A DNA stretch of 64,000 nt from Advenella sp048381675 (GCF_048381675.1 NZ_JBLWIS010000003.1:186001-250000), one strand, 5' to 3'. Counted from the stretch's first letter, positions 8,107 to 17,590 are shown. Numbers and translations: made by a program. The notes: a model not told the origin generated them from the letters alone.

Positions 8107-8751
8107 ATGACACAAGTAATACCCCCCGAGCAGGCCTGTAAGCCTGATTACTGGGATGAGGCGGTTAGTTATCTAATGAAACGGGACCGCATTCTTCGTA
8201 AAATCATCCCCGAGCACGATGGTGTATGGCTGGCCAGCAATAAAACGCCTTTTGTTACGCTGGCACGTGCTATCGTAGGGCAACAGGTGTCTGTAGATAC
8301 CGCCGAGACTACCTGGAAAAAATTTACGGCCTTATGTGGCAGTCGTCCTACACCGGCCAAGGTTTTGGAATATGATGTCGAGCAGCTTAGGGCTGCCGGT
8401 CTGGCAAAAAGAAAATCGGAATACATTTTGGATTTGGCCATGCATTTCAATGAAAAGAAGGTGCATCCGGCAAAATGGTCTAAAATGAGTGATGAAGAAA
8501 TTGTTGATGAGCTGTGCAGCATTCGCGGCATTGGCCGCTGGACTGCAGAAATGTTTTTAATATTCAACTTGCACAGGCCGGACGTTTTACCTATTGATGA
8601 CCCAAGACTGTTAAAGGCAATCTCAATGCATTACTTTAGCGGAGAGCCGGTATCCCGCTATGAAGCCAGAGAGGTGGCGCAAACGTGGCAACCCTGGCGA
8701 ACGGTGGCAACGTGGTATTTATGGCGTAGCCAGGAATCCGTAACCGATTAA
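8107..8751 (+). CDS. DNA-3-methyladenine glycosylase II family (HhH-GPD)
   Basis: This 214-aa base-excision repair glycosylase removes alkylated bases from DNA. The helix-hairpin-helix is seen as CSIRGIGRWTAEMFLIF and the catalytic Asp lies in VLPIDDPRLLKAI. The conserved early segment LARAIVGQQVSVDTAETTW is also present. It is shorter than AlkA of enterics because it lacks the N-terminal subdomain. It begins 10 bp after cysS and ends 38 bp before accA, a common order in this group. Confidence 0.93.
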   Translation: MTQVIPPEQACKPDYWDEAVSYLMKRDRILRKIIPEHDGVWLASNKTPFVTLARAIVGQQVSVDTAETTWKKFTALCGSRPTPAKVLEYDVEQLRAAGLAKRKSEYILDLAMHFNEKKVHPAKWSKMSDEEIVDELCSIRGIGRWTAEMFLIFNLHRPDVLPIDDPRLLKAISMHYFSGEPVSRYEAREVAQTWQPWRTVATWYLWRSQESVTD

Positions 8752-8789
8752 GCCCACTTCCAGCCAGATTCATATTAAAATCAAAAACC

Positions 8790-9746
8790 ATGAAATTTAC
8801 ATTTTTAGACTTTGAAAAACCCATTGCCGAACTTGAGCAGAAAATTGAACAGCTGCGACATGTATCTTCTGATTCAGCGGTAGATATTTCAGAAGAAATC
8901 GGGCGGCTGCAACAAAAAAGCGAAGCACTGACCACCAATATTTATTCCAAGCTGACTCCTTGGCAAACCGCATTGGTGGCGCGTCATCCACAACGTCCCT
9001 ATACGTTTGACTATATTCGTGAAATCTTCACCGATTTCCATGAGTTGCATGGTGACCGCATGTTCAAGGATGACCAGGCGATTGTTGGCGGTTTGGCCCG
9101 CTTCAATGGCGAGGCTTGCATGGTAATTGGTCACCAGAAAGGACGGGATACCAAAGAGCGCGCCAAACGTAATTTTGGCATGCCACGTCCCGAAGGCTAT
9201 CGCAAGGCCTTACGCCTGATGCGCTTGGCTGAAAAATTCAATTTGCCGGTCTTTACATTTGTGGATACCCCCGGCGCCTATCCCGGCATTGACGCCGAGG
9301 AGCGGGGCCAGTCAGAAGCCATTGGTCATAACCTGTATGCCATGGCCGAGCTGAAAGTGCCGATTATTGCCACTATCATTGGTGAGGGTGGTTCTGGTGG
9401 TGCTTTGGCAATTGCCGTGGGTGACGTAGTGCAAATGTTGCAATACTCCACCTATAGCGTGATTTCACCCGAAGGCTGTGCATCGATTTTATGGCGCAGC
9501 GCTGACAAGGCACCAATTGCAGCCGAGGCACTGTCAATTACCGCCAACCGTCTGCTGGAATTGGGCTTGATCGACCGTGTCGTGCCCGAGCCGGTGGGTG
9601 GGGCACATCGCGATGTGACCGCCATGTCCCGCACCTTGCGTCGTGCCTTAAGCGAGGCATTGCGTCAGGTTGCCAATGTAGATCCCCAGGAACTCATCAA
9701 TAAGCGCTTGGAGCGTTTGCTGTCATATGGTCGGGTCCAGGAATAA
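8790..9746 (+). CDS. accA: Acetyl-CoA carboxylase carboxyltransferase subunit alpha
   Basis: This 318-aa subunit forms, with AccD, the carboxyltransferase that transfers CO2 from biotin-BCCP to acetyl-CoA in the first step of fatty acid synthesis. Length and order match the family: the N-terminal helix pair (FLDFEKPIAELEQKIEQL), LHGDRMFKDDQAIVGGLAR, and the acetyl-CoA site FTFVDTPGAYPGIDAEERGQ with GEGGSGGALAIAVGD. A hairpin terminator lies 15 bp after the stop, within the extended tilS frame. Confidence 0.97.
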   Translation: MKFTFLDFEKPIAELEQKIEQLRHVSSDSAVDISEEIGRLQQKSEALTTNIYSKLTPWQTALVARHPQRPYTFDYIREIFTDFHELHGDRMFKDDQAIVGGLARFNGEACMVIGHQKGRDTKERAKRNFGMPRPEGYRKALRLMRLAEKFNLPVFTFVDTPGAYPGIDAEERGQSEAIGHNLYAMAELKVPIIATIIGEGGSGGALAIAVGDVVQMLQYSTYSVISPEGCASILWRSADKAPIAAEALSITANRLLELGLIDRVVPEPVGGAHRDVTAMSRTLRRALSEALRQVANVDPQELINKRLERLLSYGRVQE

Positions 9747-10788
9747 ACGGCCAGATCAACAAAAAGCGTCTTTTCTTAAAGACGCTTTTTTATCGTCTCC
9801 GCTGCATGATTTTTTTCGCATGGCAAAAAGGCGGCAAATACCGGTGGTGGCGGTGGGAGTCAGCGGCGGGCCGGATTCGGCCATGTTGCTGGTTTATGCT
9901 GCCCATATTGCCCCGCAATACCAGGTGAAAGTTCAGGCGGTGCATGTGCATCATGGCTTGCAGGCGATTGCCGATGAATGGGTTTTGCACACGCAAGCGC
10001 TGGCAGAAAGGCTGAGTGTGGAATGCAGCATTGAATACGTTAGTGTGGATGCTGCATCAGGCTTGGGTATAGAGGCTTCTGCACGCAACGCACGCTATCA
10101 GGCCTATGAGGATTTTGCCGCCAGAACCGGAATCCGGCATTTTTTGCTGGCGCATCATCTTTATGACCAGACCGAAACGGTTTTGCTGCGCCTGTTACGA
10201 GGGGCTGGTGTGCAGGGTATGGCGGCCATGGGTTCACATACTCAAAGGGGTGAATTGCATTTTTACCGCCCCTGGCTCGAGGTAAGTCGCCAGAATATTC
10301 TGGATGTGTCCAAGTGCTTTGCCCATGAAACCGGCTGGCAGGCTGTCCACGATCCTACCAATCTTGATCCCAAATATACCCGTGCTGCCGTACGGGAAAT
10401 GCTGGTGCCCGCGCTGGATGAGCGTTGGCAGGGCTGGCGTAAAAACCTGGCCCGTCACAGTCGTTTAATGGCAGAAAATGCCTTGCTATTAAAGGATTTG
10501 GCGCAAATGGATTATGCAGGGCTGGATGCAGGCAGTGATAATTGCAGCTTTTCGCTAGGAAAATGGCGCGAGATGCCAGAGCGTCGTCAGGCCAATGTGT
10601 TACGTTATTGGCTTGATCTGCAAAATATTGCCATGCCTGCCGAGGCCAGGTTGAGTGAATGGATAAAACAGTTGCGCCAGCTTCACCAAATGGGGTCGGA
10701 TCGCAATTTGCGCCTGAAGCATGGCAATGCCGAGATACGTGTGGTCAATGGCAGGGTTGTCATGGTGCCTGATGCTACGAAGGATTAA
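9727..10788 (+). CDS. tilS: tRNA(Ile)-lysidine synthase
   Basis: This enzyme converts C34 of the tRNA-Ile2 anticodon (CAU) to lysidine using ATP and lysine. The PP-loop ATPase motif GVSGGPDSAMLL and the HHLYDQTETVLLRLLRGAGV segment are diagnostic; the C-terminal part is the shorter TilS C-domain. The start is uncertain. The ATG at 9727 overlaps accA by 20 bases and puts an accA terminator hairpin inside the coding sequence. The ATG at 9820 (MAKRRQIPVV) starts after the hairpin but has no evident ribosome site and leaves a short N-terminus. I give the longer form. Confidence 0.9.
   Translation: MVGSRNKRPDQQKASFLKDAFLSSPLHDFFRMAKRRQIPVVAVGVSGGPDSAMLLVYAAHIAPQYQVKVQAVHVHHGLQAIADEWVLHTQALAERLSVECSIEYVSVDAASGLGIEASARNARYQAYEDFAARTGIRHFLLAHHLYDQTETVLLRLLRGAGVQGMAAMGSHTQRGELHFYRPWLEVSRQNILDVSKCFAHETGWQAVHDPTNLDPKYTRAAVREMLVPALDERWQGWRKNLARHSRLMAENALLLKDLAQMDYAGLDAGSDNCSFSLGKWREMPERRQANVLRYWLDLQNIAMPAEARLSEWIKQLRQLHQMGSDRNLRLKHGNAEIRVVNGRVVMVPDATKD
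9761..9791 (+). terminator. Intrinsic terminator between accA and tilS
   Basis: A 13-bp perfect stem (AAAAAGCGTCTTT with its complement) with a 4-base loop is followed by a T run. It is a convincing rho-independent terminator for accA, yet it sits inside the possible N-terminal codons of tilS. Confidence 0.8.
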
Positions 10789-10834
10789 AATGAACCTGGG
10801 CTTTTCGTTAATGTAAATACGGTCGTCAAGTTTC

Positions 10835-11530
10835 ATGCAATCCTCTTTATTCAAATCTTTCCCCCTTAATACGCTTGGCCGTGATTTTGCAGTTGGTGAT
10901 ATTCACGGCATGTATTCCCTGCTGGAAAAAAAACTGGCGGCGGTTAATTTCAATCCACAAACAGATCGCCTGTTTTCGGTGGGCGATCTGGTTAACCGTG
11001 GCCCCGAATCTTCCCGTGTTATGTCTTTTCTGGAGCAGCCCTGGTTTCATGCCATCAAGGGAAATCATGAAGATATCGTCATGTGCTCGGCATCCGATCC
11101 GGATTATATGGATTTGATGTTAAGAATTGGTGGTGCCTGGTTAATTGATAAGCCGCAAAAAGAGCGGGCCAGAATTCGACAGGCTTTTGCCGCCTTGCCT
11201 TTGGCCATAGAGGTACAAACCGTGGCAGGAAAAATTGGCCTGGTTCATGCTGAGTGCCCGCTGGATTCCTGGGATGACATGGTTTTTCTGCTTAAGGCGG
11301 GCAAGCAGGGTGCGCTGCAACTGGCAGAAAAATTGTGTTGGTCAAGGCGGCGCTTTAAAGACCGCGATGCAACGCCCATACAGGATGTGCGTGCCCTGAT
11401 CGTCGGGCATAACGTGGTTGAGGGGATGCAGGTCATGGGAAATACCTACTATATTGAAACCGGTGCCTTTATGTCGGACGGGCAGCATGGCATGACCTTG
11501 CTGGCATTAAATACTTTGCAGGCAGTTTGA
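10835..11530 (+). CDS. PrpA/PrpE-like serine/threonine protein phosphatase (metallophosphoesterase)
   Basis: This 231-aa phosphatase of the PPP superfamily has the classic order AVGDIHGMYS, VGDLVNRGPES, IKGNHEDIV, then LVHAECP and IVGHNVV as later metal ligands. It is close in size to bacterial PrpA/PrpE and lambda-type phosphatases, which act on phosphoproteins or dinucleoside polyphosphates. It stands alone, 46 bp after tilS, and is followed by a strong terminator. Substrate unknown. Confidence 0.85.
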   Translation: MQSSLFKSFPLNTLGRDFAVGDIHGMYSLLEKKLAAVNFNPQTDRLFSVGDLVNRGPESSRVMSFLEQPWFHAIKGNHEDIVMCSASDPDYMDLMLRIGGAWLIDKPQKERARIRQAFAALPLAIEVQTVAGKIGLVHAECPLDSWDDMVFLLKAGKQGALQLAEKLCWSRRRFKDRDATPIQDVRALIVGHNVVEGMQVMGNTYYIETGAFMSDGQHGMTLLALNTLQAV

Positions 11531-11559
11531 GCGTGATGATTTGAAGGGCGGGGAGAAAT

Positions 11560-11592
11560 AAAAAAAGCCACTTCTTATGAAGTGGCTTTTTT
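11560..11592. terminator. Bidirectional intrinsic terminator
   Basis: A stem AAAAAAGCCACTTC/GAAGTGGCTTTTTT with a 4-base loop carries A and T runs on both sides. It can end both the phosphatase transcript (plus) and the tRNA-Arg transcript (minus). Confidence 0.85.
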
Positions 11593-11600
11593 GGAAATAC

Positions 11601-11678
11601 TGGTGCGCCCGGCAGGAATTGAACCCACGACCCCTTGGTTCGTAGCCAAGTACTCTAATCCAACTGAGCTACGGGCGC
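11601..11678 (-). tRNA. tRNA-Arg (anticodon ACG), copy 1
   Basis: Cloverleaf on the minus strand: acceptor GCGCCCG paired with CGGGCGC, anticodon stem CTTGG/CCAAG with loop CTACGAA (anticodon ACG), T-arm with TTCAATT, and an encoded CCA end. The sequence is the same as the copy at 11693-11770, 14 bp away. Confidence 0.95.
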
Positions 11679-11692
11679 GTTTTTAAAGATTT

Positions 11693-11770
11693 TGGTGCGC
11701 CCGGCAGGAATTGAACCCACGACCCCTTGGTTCGTAGCCAAGTACTCTAATCCAACTGAGCTACGGGCGC
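11693..11770 (-). tRNA. tRNA-Arg (anticodon ACG), copy 2
   Basis: The same 78 bases as copy 1, including the encoded CCA; this is the promoter-proximal copy on the minus strand. The pair probably forms one transcript that ends at the hairpin at 11560-11592. Confidence 0.95.
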
Positions 11771-12074
11771 ATCTCTAAAGAAATGTATTATGACTAACTT
11801 TTAAAGAATAAGCAAGAAAATTATTGGGGTAATAGAAGAAAACGTGGAAAATGATGTTTTTTTGCATTCGCATTGTTTTTTTGTTTTGTTTATACAACAG
11901 GTTTAAAAATATGGGCGAATTCAGCTTGGCAGGGAAATTGGGCAAATATTGGTGTATTGAACTGTTTTACCGGGTATTCTTGTAAATGACACGGGTGACA
12001 CATACAATGACAGGGATTGCAAGGCACACCATATGAGGGTGCCGTATCAAATTTAATTCAATAATTTAATAATA
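11771..12074. other. AT-rich intergenic region between tRNA-Arg and an MFS gene
   Basis: About 300 bp without a credible gene. It must hold the tRNA-Arg promoter (minus strand) and the promoter of the MFS gene (plus strand). I see no conserved RNA or clear operator; the MFS start has no strong Shine-Dalgarno. Confidence 0.5.
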
Positions 12075-13289
12075 ATGCAAACCCTTCCCTTGAAACAAAT
12101 AAGATTGATGCTGGCTTTCCTGTTAACCGGTTTCATCCTGAGCCAGGCATATCGAACCGTTGGCGGTGTGCTGTCAGTTCCTCTTAAAAATGAATTCCAA
12201 CTTGATAATGAAACACTAAGCAATATTGTCGGTTCGTTTCACGTTACTTTTGGCAGTTTGCAACTGCTTATTGGTATTTGTGTGGACTGTTTCGGTATCC
12301 GCCGAACTATTTTGTATTTTGCGCCATTTACCGTTATTGGGGCGGTGTTGTCGGGGCTGGCGACTTCACCCGCGATGTTGTTGATTGGCCAGATATTGCT
12401 GGGTCTGGGGTGTGCACCGGCCTTTCTGGTGTGTATTGTGCTTATTTCAAGAAGTTTTCCGGCCCAGAAATTTGCCTCCATGTATGGCATTGCATTGGGT
12501 TTGGGGGGGATTGGACTTGTTTTTACGTCTACCCCCCTGGCCATGATTAGTGAATCGTTTGGTTGGCGTATCTGTTTTTATATTTTGGCGGCAGGCAGCT
12601 TCCTGTCGTGGCTGCTGATTTATTTTACCGTTAAGGATATTGACGATTCGATTGATTTTTCATTGAGTCTACGGCAAAAGCTGCTAAATGCCCTGCAGGC
12701 CGTTTCCGGCTATAAAGTGCTGTTCAAAATGCGGCAAACCTGGGGTATTCTTTCCTTGCTGTTTGTCTGTTATGCCGCTTTTCTTACCCTGCGTGGACTG
12801 TGGCTAGGGCCCTTGCTGGTAGAGCGTTTTGGACAAAGCCTGGTGTTTGCCGGCAACCTGGCGCTGGCGCTTTCAATCCTTTCCCTGTTCAGTCCTTCGC
12901 TTTTCGGGCGCCTTGATCCCGGTACGGGAAATCGCTATCGGTTCTTATGCTTTGTGCCGTGGATCATGGTGATAGGTTTTATTGTGCTGGCATTCAGCAC
13001 CTCGTTGTGGCTTAGTGTGGCCTGTACCATTGTTATTGCGATTGTTAACAGTTGCAGTGTTTGGCAAGTGGCTGATATCCGCGATATTTACCCCAAGGAA
13101 ATGCAAGGCAGGGCCCTGGCTTTGGGGAATAGCGCATTCTTTTTAGGGGTGTCATTCATGCAGTCCATTTCAGGAAATGCGCATGATATTTTGCCGATCA
13201 ATGGCATGGATGTATTTGCCTCGGTTTTCCTGGTGTGTGGGTTTGTGCTAACAGCAGGAATTGTCGGTTATATTCTGTTGCGAAGATAA
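12075..13289 (+). CDS. MFS transporter
   Basis: This 404-aa polytopic membrane protein has about 12 hydrophobic segments and the MFS signature between helices 2 and 3 (GICVDCFGIRRTI). The second helical pair has LLIGQILLGLGCAPAFLVCIV. It precedes, in the same direction, a LysR regulator and the Rieske-oxygenase operon, so it is probably the uptake system for that operon's substrate. That link is inferred from position only. Confidence 0.85.
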   Translation: MQTLPLKQIRLMLAFLLTGFILSQAYRTVGGVLSVPLKNEFQLDNETLSNIVGSFHVTFGSLQLLIGICVDCFGIRRTILYFAPFTVIGAVLSGLATSPAMLLIGQILLGLGCAPAFLVCIVLISRSFPAQKFASMYGIALGLGGIGLVFTSTPLAMISESFGWRICFYILAAGSFLSWLLIYFTVKDIDDSIDFSLSLRQKLLNALQAVSGYKVLFKMRQTWGILSLLFVCYAAFLTLRGLWLGPLLVERFGQSLVFAGNLALALSILSLFSPSLFGRLDPGTGNRYRFLCFVPWIMVIGFIVLAFSTSLWLSVACTIVIAIVNSCSVWQVADIRDIYPKEMQGRALALGNSAFFLGVSFMQSISGNAHDILPINGMDVFASVFLVCGFVLTAGIVGYILLRR

Positions 13290-13331
13290 GCGTTAATTTT
13301 TTTAAGACAGAAGAAACATCAGGAGACATCG

Positions 13332-14216
13332 TTGGCCATGCAGGTACCCTTATTAAACGCTTTAAAAACTTTTACCGTATCAGCACAAAGGTTGAACTTT
13401 ACCAAGGCGGCAGAAGATTTGCTGGTTTCGCCTTCAGCGATCAGCCATCAAATTAAAATCCTTGAAGAGTATTTGGGGTGCAAGCTTTTCTTGCGTAAAA
13501 ACCGTTCCTTGGAGTTGACTGATAAAGGCCTGTTTTTATTCAACCGTTTGCAACGACCTTTTTATGAAATAAACCAGGCATTAAGCGAGTTACGCATGCC
13601 GCATGGTAAAAGCCGTATCAATTTGTCTTTGCGGCCATTTGTCTCAAGTATGTGGTTCACCCGGCAATTGGGTAATTTGTGGTCAAAGCACCCAGATATA
13701 GAAATTAATCTGATACATAACTTGCAGGCACCGGATTTTTTTCGGGACAACATTAATTTTGCCATTTTATGGGGCAAGCAGGGTGATTGGCCGCATTTGA
13801 ATACTTTGCGGATTATTCCCGGTAATCTGACGCCTGTTTGTTCCCCATCGTATTTGCAGGAGCACGGAGTTATTAAATCTGCCGTGGATTTAAACCAGCA
13901 TATCCTGATTCATGAAGAAAACCATCTGGGTTGGCAGCAATGGCTTTTTAAAGCAACCGGGCAGGAAATGACTGCGGTTAAGGGTTTTCATATTGACGAC
14001 ACGAATGTTCGCATGAATGCGGTGTTAAACGGCCAGGGAGTGATGCTGGGCTGTCCGGTCTTGTTGCGACCCTTAATAGAGAAAAAAGAAATAATCCAAT
14101 TGTTCGATATTTATTTAGATGAATATGCTTATTTTCTGGCGTATCCCAAAGAGGCTAATTTAAGTCGCCAGGAACAGGATTTTATCGATTGGGTTGCCTC
14201 GATTGCGATTACGTAA
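13332..14216 (+). CDS. LysR-family transcriptional regulator (GcvA-like)
   Basis: This 294-aa regulator has an N-terminal winged HTH (LNFTKAAEDLLVSPSAISHQIKILEE) and a type 2 periplasmic-binding-like effector domain. The opening LNALKTFTVSAQRLNFTKAA is of the GcvA/AmpR-type subgroup. I keep the TTG at 13332 because AGGAGA lies 5 bases before it; an ATG at 13338 would drop two residues. It is the likely regulator of the operon starting at 14490, and a terminator separates the two. Confidence 0.88.
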   Translation: MAMQVPLLNALKTFTVSAQRLNFTKAAEDLLVSPSAISHQIKILEEYLGCKLFLRKNRSLELTDKGLFLFNRLQRPFYEINQALSELRMPHGKSRINLSLRPFVSSMWFTRQLGNLWSKHPDIEINLIHNLQAPDFFRDNINFAILWGKQGDWPHLNTLRIIPGNLTPVCSPSYLQEHGVIKSAVDLNQHILIHEENHLGWQQWLFKATGQEMTAVKGFHIDDTNVRMNAVLNGQGVMLGCPVLLRPLIEKKEIIQLFDIYLDEYAYFLAYPKEANLSRQEQDFIDWVASIAIT

Positions 14217-14249
14217 AAATAGCCATCCATGCTTTTAAGCTTGACCATG

Positions 14250-14276
14250 CGCCTGCAAGTTTGCAGGCGTTTTTGT
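14250..14276 (+). terminator. Intrinsic terminator after the LysR gene
   Basis: A perfect 9-bp stem CGCCTGCAA/TTGCAGGCG with a 2-base spacer is followed by five T, one G and four T. Confidence 0.8.
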
Positions 14277-14489
14277 TTTGCCAGCGGGTTCTTTCCCGGG
14301 GGCTAACGATCAAACTTCCGGCGCAAGACGGTACAGGCTTGGCACAGGGAAAAGTACTTGCCTTTAAAAAAAACTCATCTATCCATCAAATTTGCTCAAT
14401 TTTCAAGACAAGCTATATGTCGCATGATTGATGTCAGTCAAATAACAAGCCCTTAACGGTGTTTACATAAGTTTAAAGGAGACACATAG

Positions 14490-15713
14490 ATGAATACAGC
14501 CGTACGTTCACCCATTGAGATTCAAGAATTTGATCAAAGTTATTTCCAGCATGAGACCGATGAGGTTTATGCCTTGCCACCCGCATGCTTCACCTCTGAA
14601 GAATTTTTCCAGTTTGAGCTGAATGCCGTATGGAAAAAGCAGTGGTTCTGTATAGGACGCGCCAGTGATATCCCCAATTCCGGCGACTTTTTTACCTTTG
14701 AAGTCGGGGATGATGCTCTGTTTGCCATCCGCACCCGTGAAGGCAAGATTAATGTGCTGTCAAATGTCTGCCGTCATCGTAATATGCTCTTGCTTGAAGG
14801 GGCGGGTAATGTTCGACGGATTAGTTGTCCGTTACATGCCTGGGTATATAACATGGAAGGTGAACTGGTATCTGCGCCCGGCCTGACCGATTCAGGTGCT
14901 GATTTCGATCCAAAGAGTGTTTGTCTGCCAAAAATCCGCACCGAGATCTGGGAAGGTTTTATTTTTATTAACTATGATGCCTTGGCACCTGACTTGCATA
15001 CCCGTTTGACTAATCTTGGCCAGCAACTGTCCAATTACCGCATGGCCGAACTGAAATCTTCAGAACCATTGAAAATGGAGACGTTTGACTGGAACTGGAA
15101 AATTTTCAATGATGAATGCTATCACTGCAGCTTCCTGCATGCATCTTCCTGGGGCGCCATGTATGAAACTAGCCCGGACCGGGTTGATGAGAGTGTAGCG
15201 TTCAATGACCTGCCTAATGGCATTGTTTCCTATAACCTGATTTCCAGCCATAAAGATGCAGCGCCTACGAACACCGGCTCGATTTTGCAACCGCCCATGA
15301 CCTCCCTGACCGATGAAGAGCGCTCACAACTGTCATATATAACCGTTGCGCCCAATTTGCTGTTGGTTGCCATGCCTGACAAAGTCAAGTATTTCCTCTG
15401 GTTGCCAAAAAGTGCCAATCAATCAAGCTATGGTGTCTCATGGATGTATCCGCAGTCTACCCTGGAGCGTGAAGATCACAAGGAAAAATTTGATAAAGAG
15501 CATGGTGATCTCTATCCGGTGATGATCGAGGACCTGTTTGCATGGCGTCGTTCACATATGGGCATGAAGTCCAATTTTGCATCTCGTGGCCGGTTGACCA
15601 ATGAAGAGCTGGTTATCAAGCGGTTGCAAAACTGGCTGATTGATCAGTACCGTGCCGAAGACCGCCGTGTGGAAGAAGAGCACCGTGTATTACCTATCAA
15701 AGCGGTTGCTTGA
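14490..15713 (+). CDS. Rieske non-haem iron oxygenase, large subunit
   Basis: This 407-aa oxygenase has an N-terminal Rieske [2Fe-2S] centre (CRHRNMLLLEG then CPLHAW, that is C-X-H and C-X2-H). The C-terminal mononuclear iron domain shows NDECYHCSFLHAS, giving two His ligands and the preceding acidic bridging residue, with a later acidic candidate ligand in MIEDLFAWRR. It would hydroxylate or dealkylate a substrate with electrons from the reductase encoded next. There is no beta-subunit gene, so it is probably an alpha-only enzyme such as those acting on quaternary amines or aromatic ethers. AAAGGAG lies upstream of the start. The substrate is unknown. Confidence 0.92.
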   Translation: MNTAVRSPIEIQEFDQSYFQHETDEVYALPPACFTSEEFFQFELNAVWKKQWFCIGRASDIPNSGDFFTFEVGDDALFAIRTREGKINVLSNVCRHRNMLLLEGAGNVRRISCPLHAWVYNMEGELVSAPGLTDSGADFDPKSVCLPKIRTEIWEGFIFINYDALAPDLHTRLTNLGQQLSNYRMAELKSSEPLKMETFDWNWKIFNDECYHCSFLHASSWGAMYETSPDRVDESVAFNDLPNGIVSYNLISSHKDAAPTNTGSILQPPMTSLTDEERSQLSYITVAPNLLLVAMPDKVKYFLWLPKSANQSSYGVSWMYPQSTLEREDHKEKFDKEHGDLYPVMIEDLFAWRRSHMGMKSNFASRGRLTNEELVIKRLQNWLIDQYRAEDRRVEEEHRVLPIKAVA

Positions 15714-15730
15714 AACCAAGAGGTGACAGA

Positions 15731-16696
15731 ATGCAGCAAATTTTGCAAACACGCGTATTGAAAAAAACCATGTTGTCCGAACGGGTGGTGGGTTTGACCC
15801 TTGGTCTGGATAATGGTGCCGCTTTGCCTTCATGGGAACCGGGGGCACATATTGAATTGGAACTGGCCGCATCGCAGACAGAACCCTTGTATCGTCAATA
15901 TTCGCTTTGTGGCCATCAGGACAATACGCACGAATGGCAAATAGCGGTGTTGAAAGATGAGGCCAGTCGTGGCGGATCGGTTTTCATACATGATGTACTG
16001 CAGGAAGGTGATTTATTACCGGTCAGTGTCCCGAAAAATCACTTTCCGTTTGCTGCGAATGAAAAATGTTTTTTCATTGCAGGTGGCATTGGGATCACGC
16101 CCATCGTGCCTATGGTGAAGGCCGCAGCTGCGGCTGGCCTTGACTGGCAGCTGTTATATCTGGCAAGAAACCCCAGTGATTTTATTTTTCTTGAGGATTT
16201 GCAGCAACTGGACGGTTCACGAATTAAAGCCCACGCCTCTGATCTGGATGGTCAGTTTGACTTGCAGAAAACCTTGCTGGCACTTGATGGGCAGACCACC
16301 GTGTATTCATGCGGGCCGCAGGGTTTGCTGAACGCCCTGGAGCAATATCAGCAGGAGCAGGCACAGATTGGCTGGAAATTGGTGCTGGAGCGTTTTGCCG
16401 TTGAGGCCGATGCAAGCACCCTGACAGGTAACAGTTTTACCGTGACCTTGCAAAAGTCGGGCAAAAGCATCACGGTTGGCAGTGATGAAACCATTCTGTC
16501 CGCCCTCAAGCGAGAAGGAATCAAAGTGAAATGCTCATGCCAGAATGGCACCTGCGGTACTTGTGAAACCGTCGTGCTTGCCGGCCAACCCGAGCACAGG
16601 GATTTTGTGCTCTCGGAAGAGGAACGGGAATTGAGCGAAACCATGATGATTTGCGTGTCACGGGCCAGATCGGCAGAGCTGGTGTTGGATTTATAA
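15731..16696 (+). CDS. Oxygenase reductase (flavin, NAD, plant-type [2Fe-2S])
   Basis: This 321-aa electron-transfer protein resembles phthalate dioxygenase reductase. It has the flavin-binding YRQYSL motif, the nucleotide-binding AGGIGITPIVPM and YSCGPQG segments, and a C-terminal ferredoxin domain with CSCQNGTCGTC and the fourth Cys in MMICVSRA. It passes electrons from NAD(P)H to the Rieske oxygenase encoded 18 bp upstream. I start it at the ATG at 15731, preceded by AGAGGTG, rather than at the in-frame TTG at 15710. Confidence 0.92.
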   Translation: MQQILQTRVLKKTMLSERVVGLTLGLDNGAALPSWEPGAHIELELAASQTEPLYRQYSLCGHQDNTHEWQIAVLKDEASRGGSVFIHDVLQEGDLLPVSVPKNHFPFAANEKCFFIAGGIGITPIVPMVKAAAAAGLDWQLLYLARNPSDFIFLEDLQQLDGSRIKAHASDLDGQFDLQKTLLALDGQTTVYSCGPQGLLNALEQYQQEQAQIGWKLVLERFAVEADASTLTGNSFTVTLQKSGKSITVGSDETILSALKREGIKVKCSCQNGTCGTCETVVLAGQPEHRDFVLSEEERELSETMMICVSRARSAELVLDL

Positions 16697-16717
16697 CAAT
16701 AAACAGGAGCAGGAATA

Positions 16718-17590
16718 ATGAAGAAAGTCGTAGTAACAGGCGGTTCGGGTCGTGTGGGCTCGTATGTGGTGCAGCAGTTGATGAAAACCATGCAAGTGGT
16801 GGTGGCAGACTTGAAGCCCAGCCAGCATGCCGTGGAATTTATAGAAACGGATGTGATGGATCTGGAAGCGGTACGGGCCGCAACCAAAGATGCGGATGCG
16901 GTCATTCACCTGGCAGCGATTGATTTTGACTGGAAGGCGGCTGAAGAACAATACATTAATGTCAATGTGCGTGGTACCTGGCATGTTTTGCAGGCCTGCC
17001 GCGACAATGGCGTTAAAAAAGTGGTGCTGTGCTCAAGCATTTCTGCCTGCGGTTTGTCCGAGATGCGCGCCGACTGGAAGCCGCAATACCTGCCTGTAGA
17101 CGAAGCCCATGAAAACAAGCCCTATCAGGCTTACAGCGTGAGCAAAATCGTGATGGAGCAGATGGCAAAAAGCTTTAGTGATGCGACCGATATGGAGATT
17201 ATTTGTTTGCGTCCACTGGCGGTGGTTTTGCCGGAAACCATTGAAGAGTACATCAAGTTTGTTGATGCCAAAGACCGCAACTGGCTGTTCTACTATATTT
17301 GGGCGGCGGATCTGGCGCGTGCCTTTGAAGCGGCCGTCAATTTGCAGGGTTTGCGTTACGGTGTGTTTTTCATTAGCGCCGATGATACCTCGCATTCCTT
17401 GCCTACGACCGAGTGGTATGAAAATATCATTGGCCGGGTCCCGGAAATTAAAAACCCGCGCTGGTATCAGAATAATCCGCGCGCGTCCATTTTCAGTAGC
17501 CATGCAGCCAAGGAAATATTGGGCTGGCAACCCAGCACCGATTTCAATCAATTACGTCAGGCCTATGCGGTGGCAGAAGCCACGGCCTAA
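16718..17590 (+). CDS. NAD-dependent epimerase/dehydratase (extended SDR)
   Basis: This 290-aa Rossmann enzyme begins KKVVVTGGSGRVGSYVV, which carries the GxxGxxG dinucleotide site. It has VIHLAAIDFDW and the active-site YSVSK tetrad segment, with the upstream Ser in CSSISACG. Within the operon it probably oxidises or reduces the product of the Rieske oxygenase. AGGAGCAGG precedes the start. The exact reaction cannot be read from sequence. Confidence 0.88.
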   Translation: MKKVVVTGGSGRVGSYVVQQLMKTMQVVVADLKPSQHAVEFIETDVMDLEAVRAATKDADAVIHLAAIDFDWKAAEEQYINVNVRGTWHVLQACRDNGVKKVVLCSSISACGLSEMRADWKPQYLPVDEAHENKPYQAYSVSKIVMEQMAKSFSDATDMEIICLRPLAVVLPETIEEYIKFVDAKDRNWLFYYIWAADLARAFEAAVNLQGLRYGVFFISADDTSHSLPTTEWYENIIGRVPEIKNPRWYQNNPRASIFSSHAAKEILGWQPSTDFNQLRQAYAVAEATA

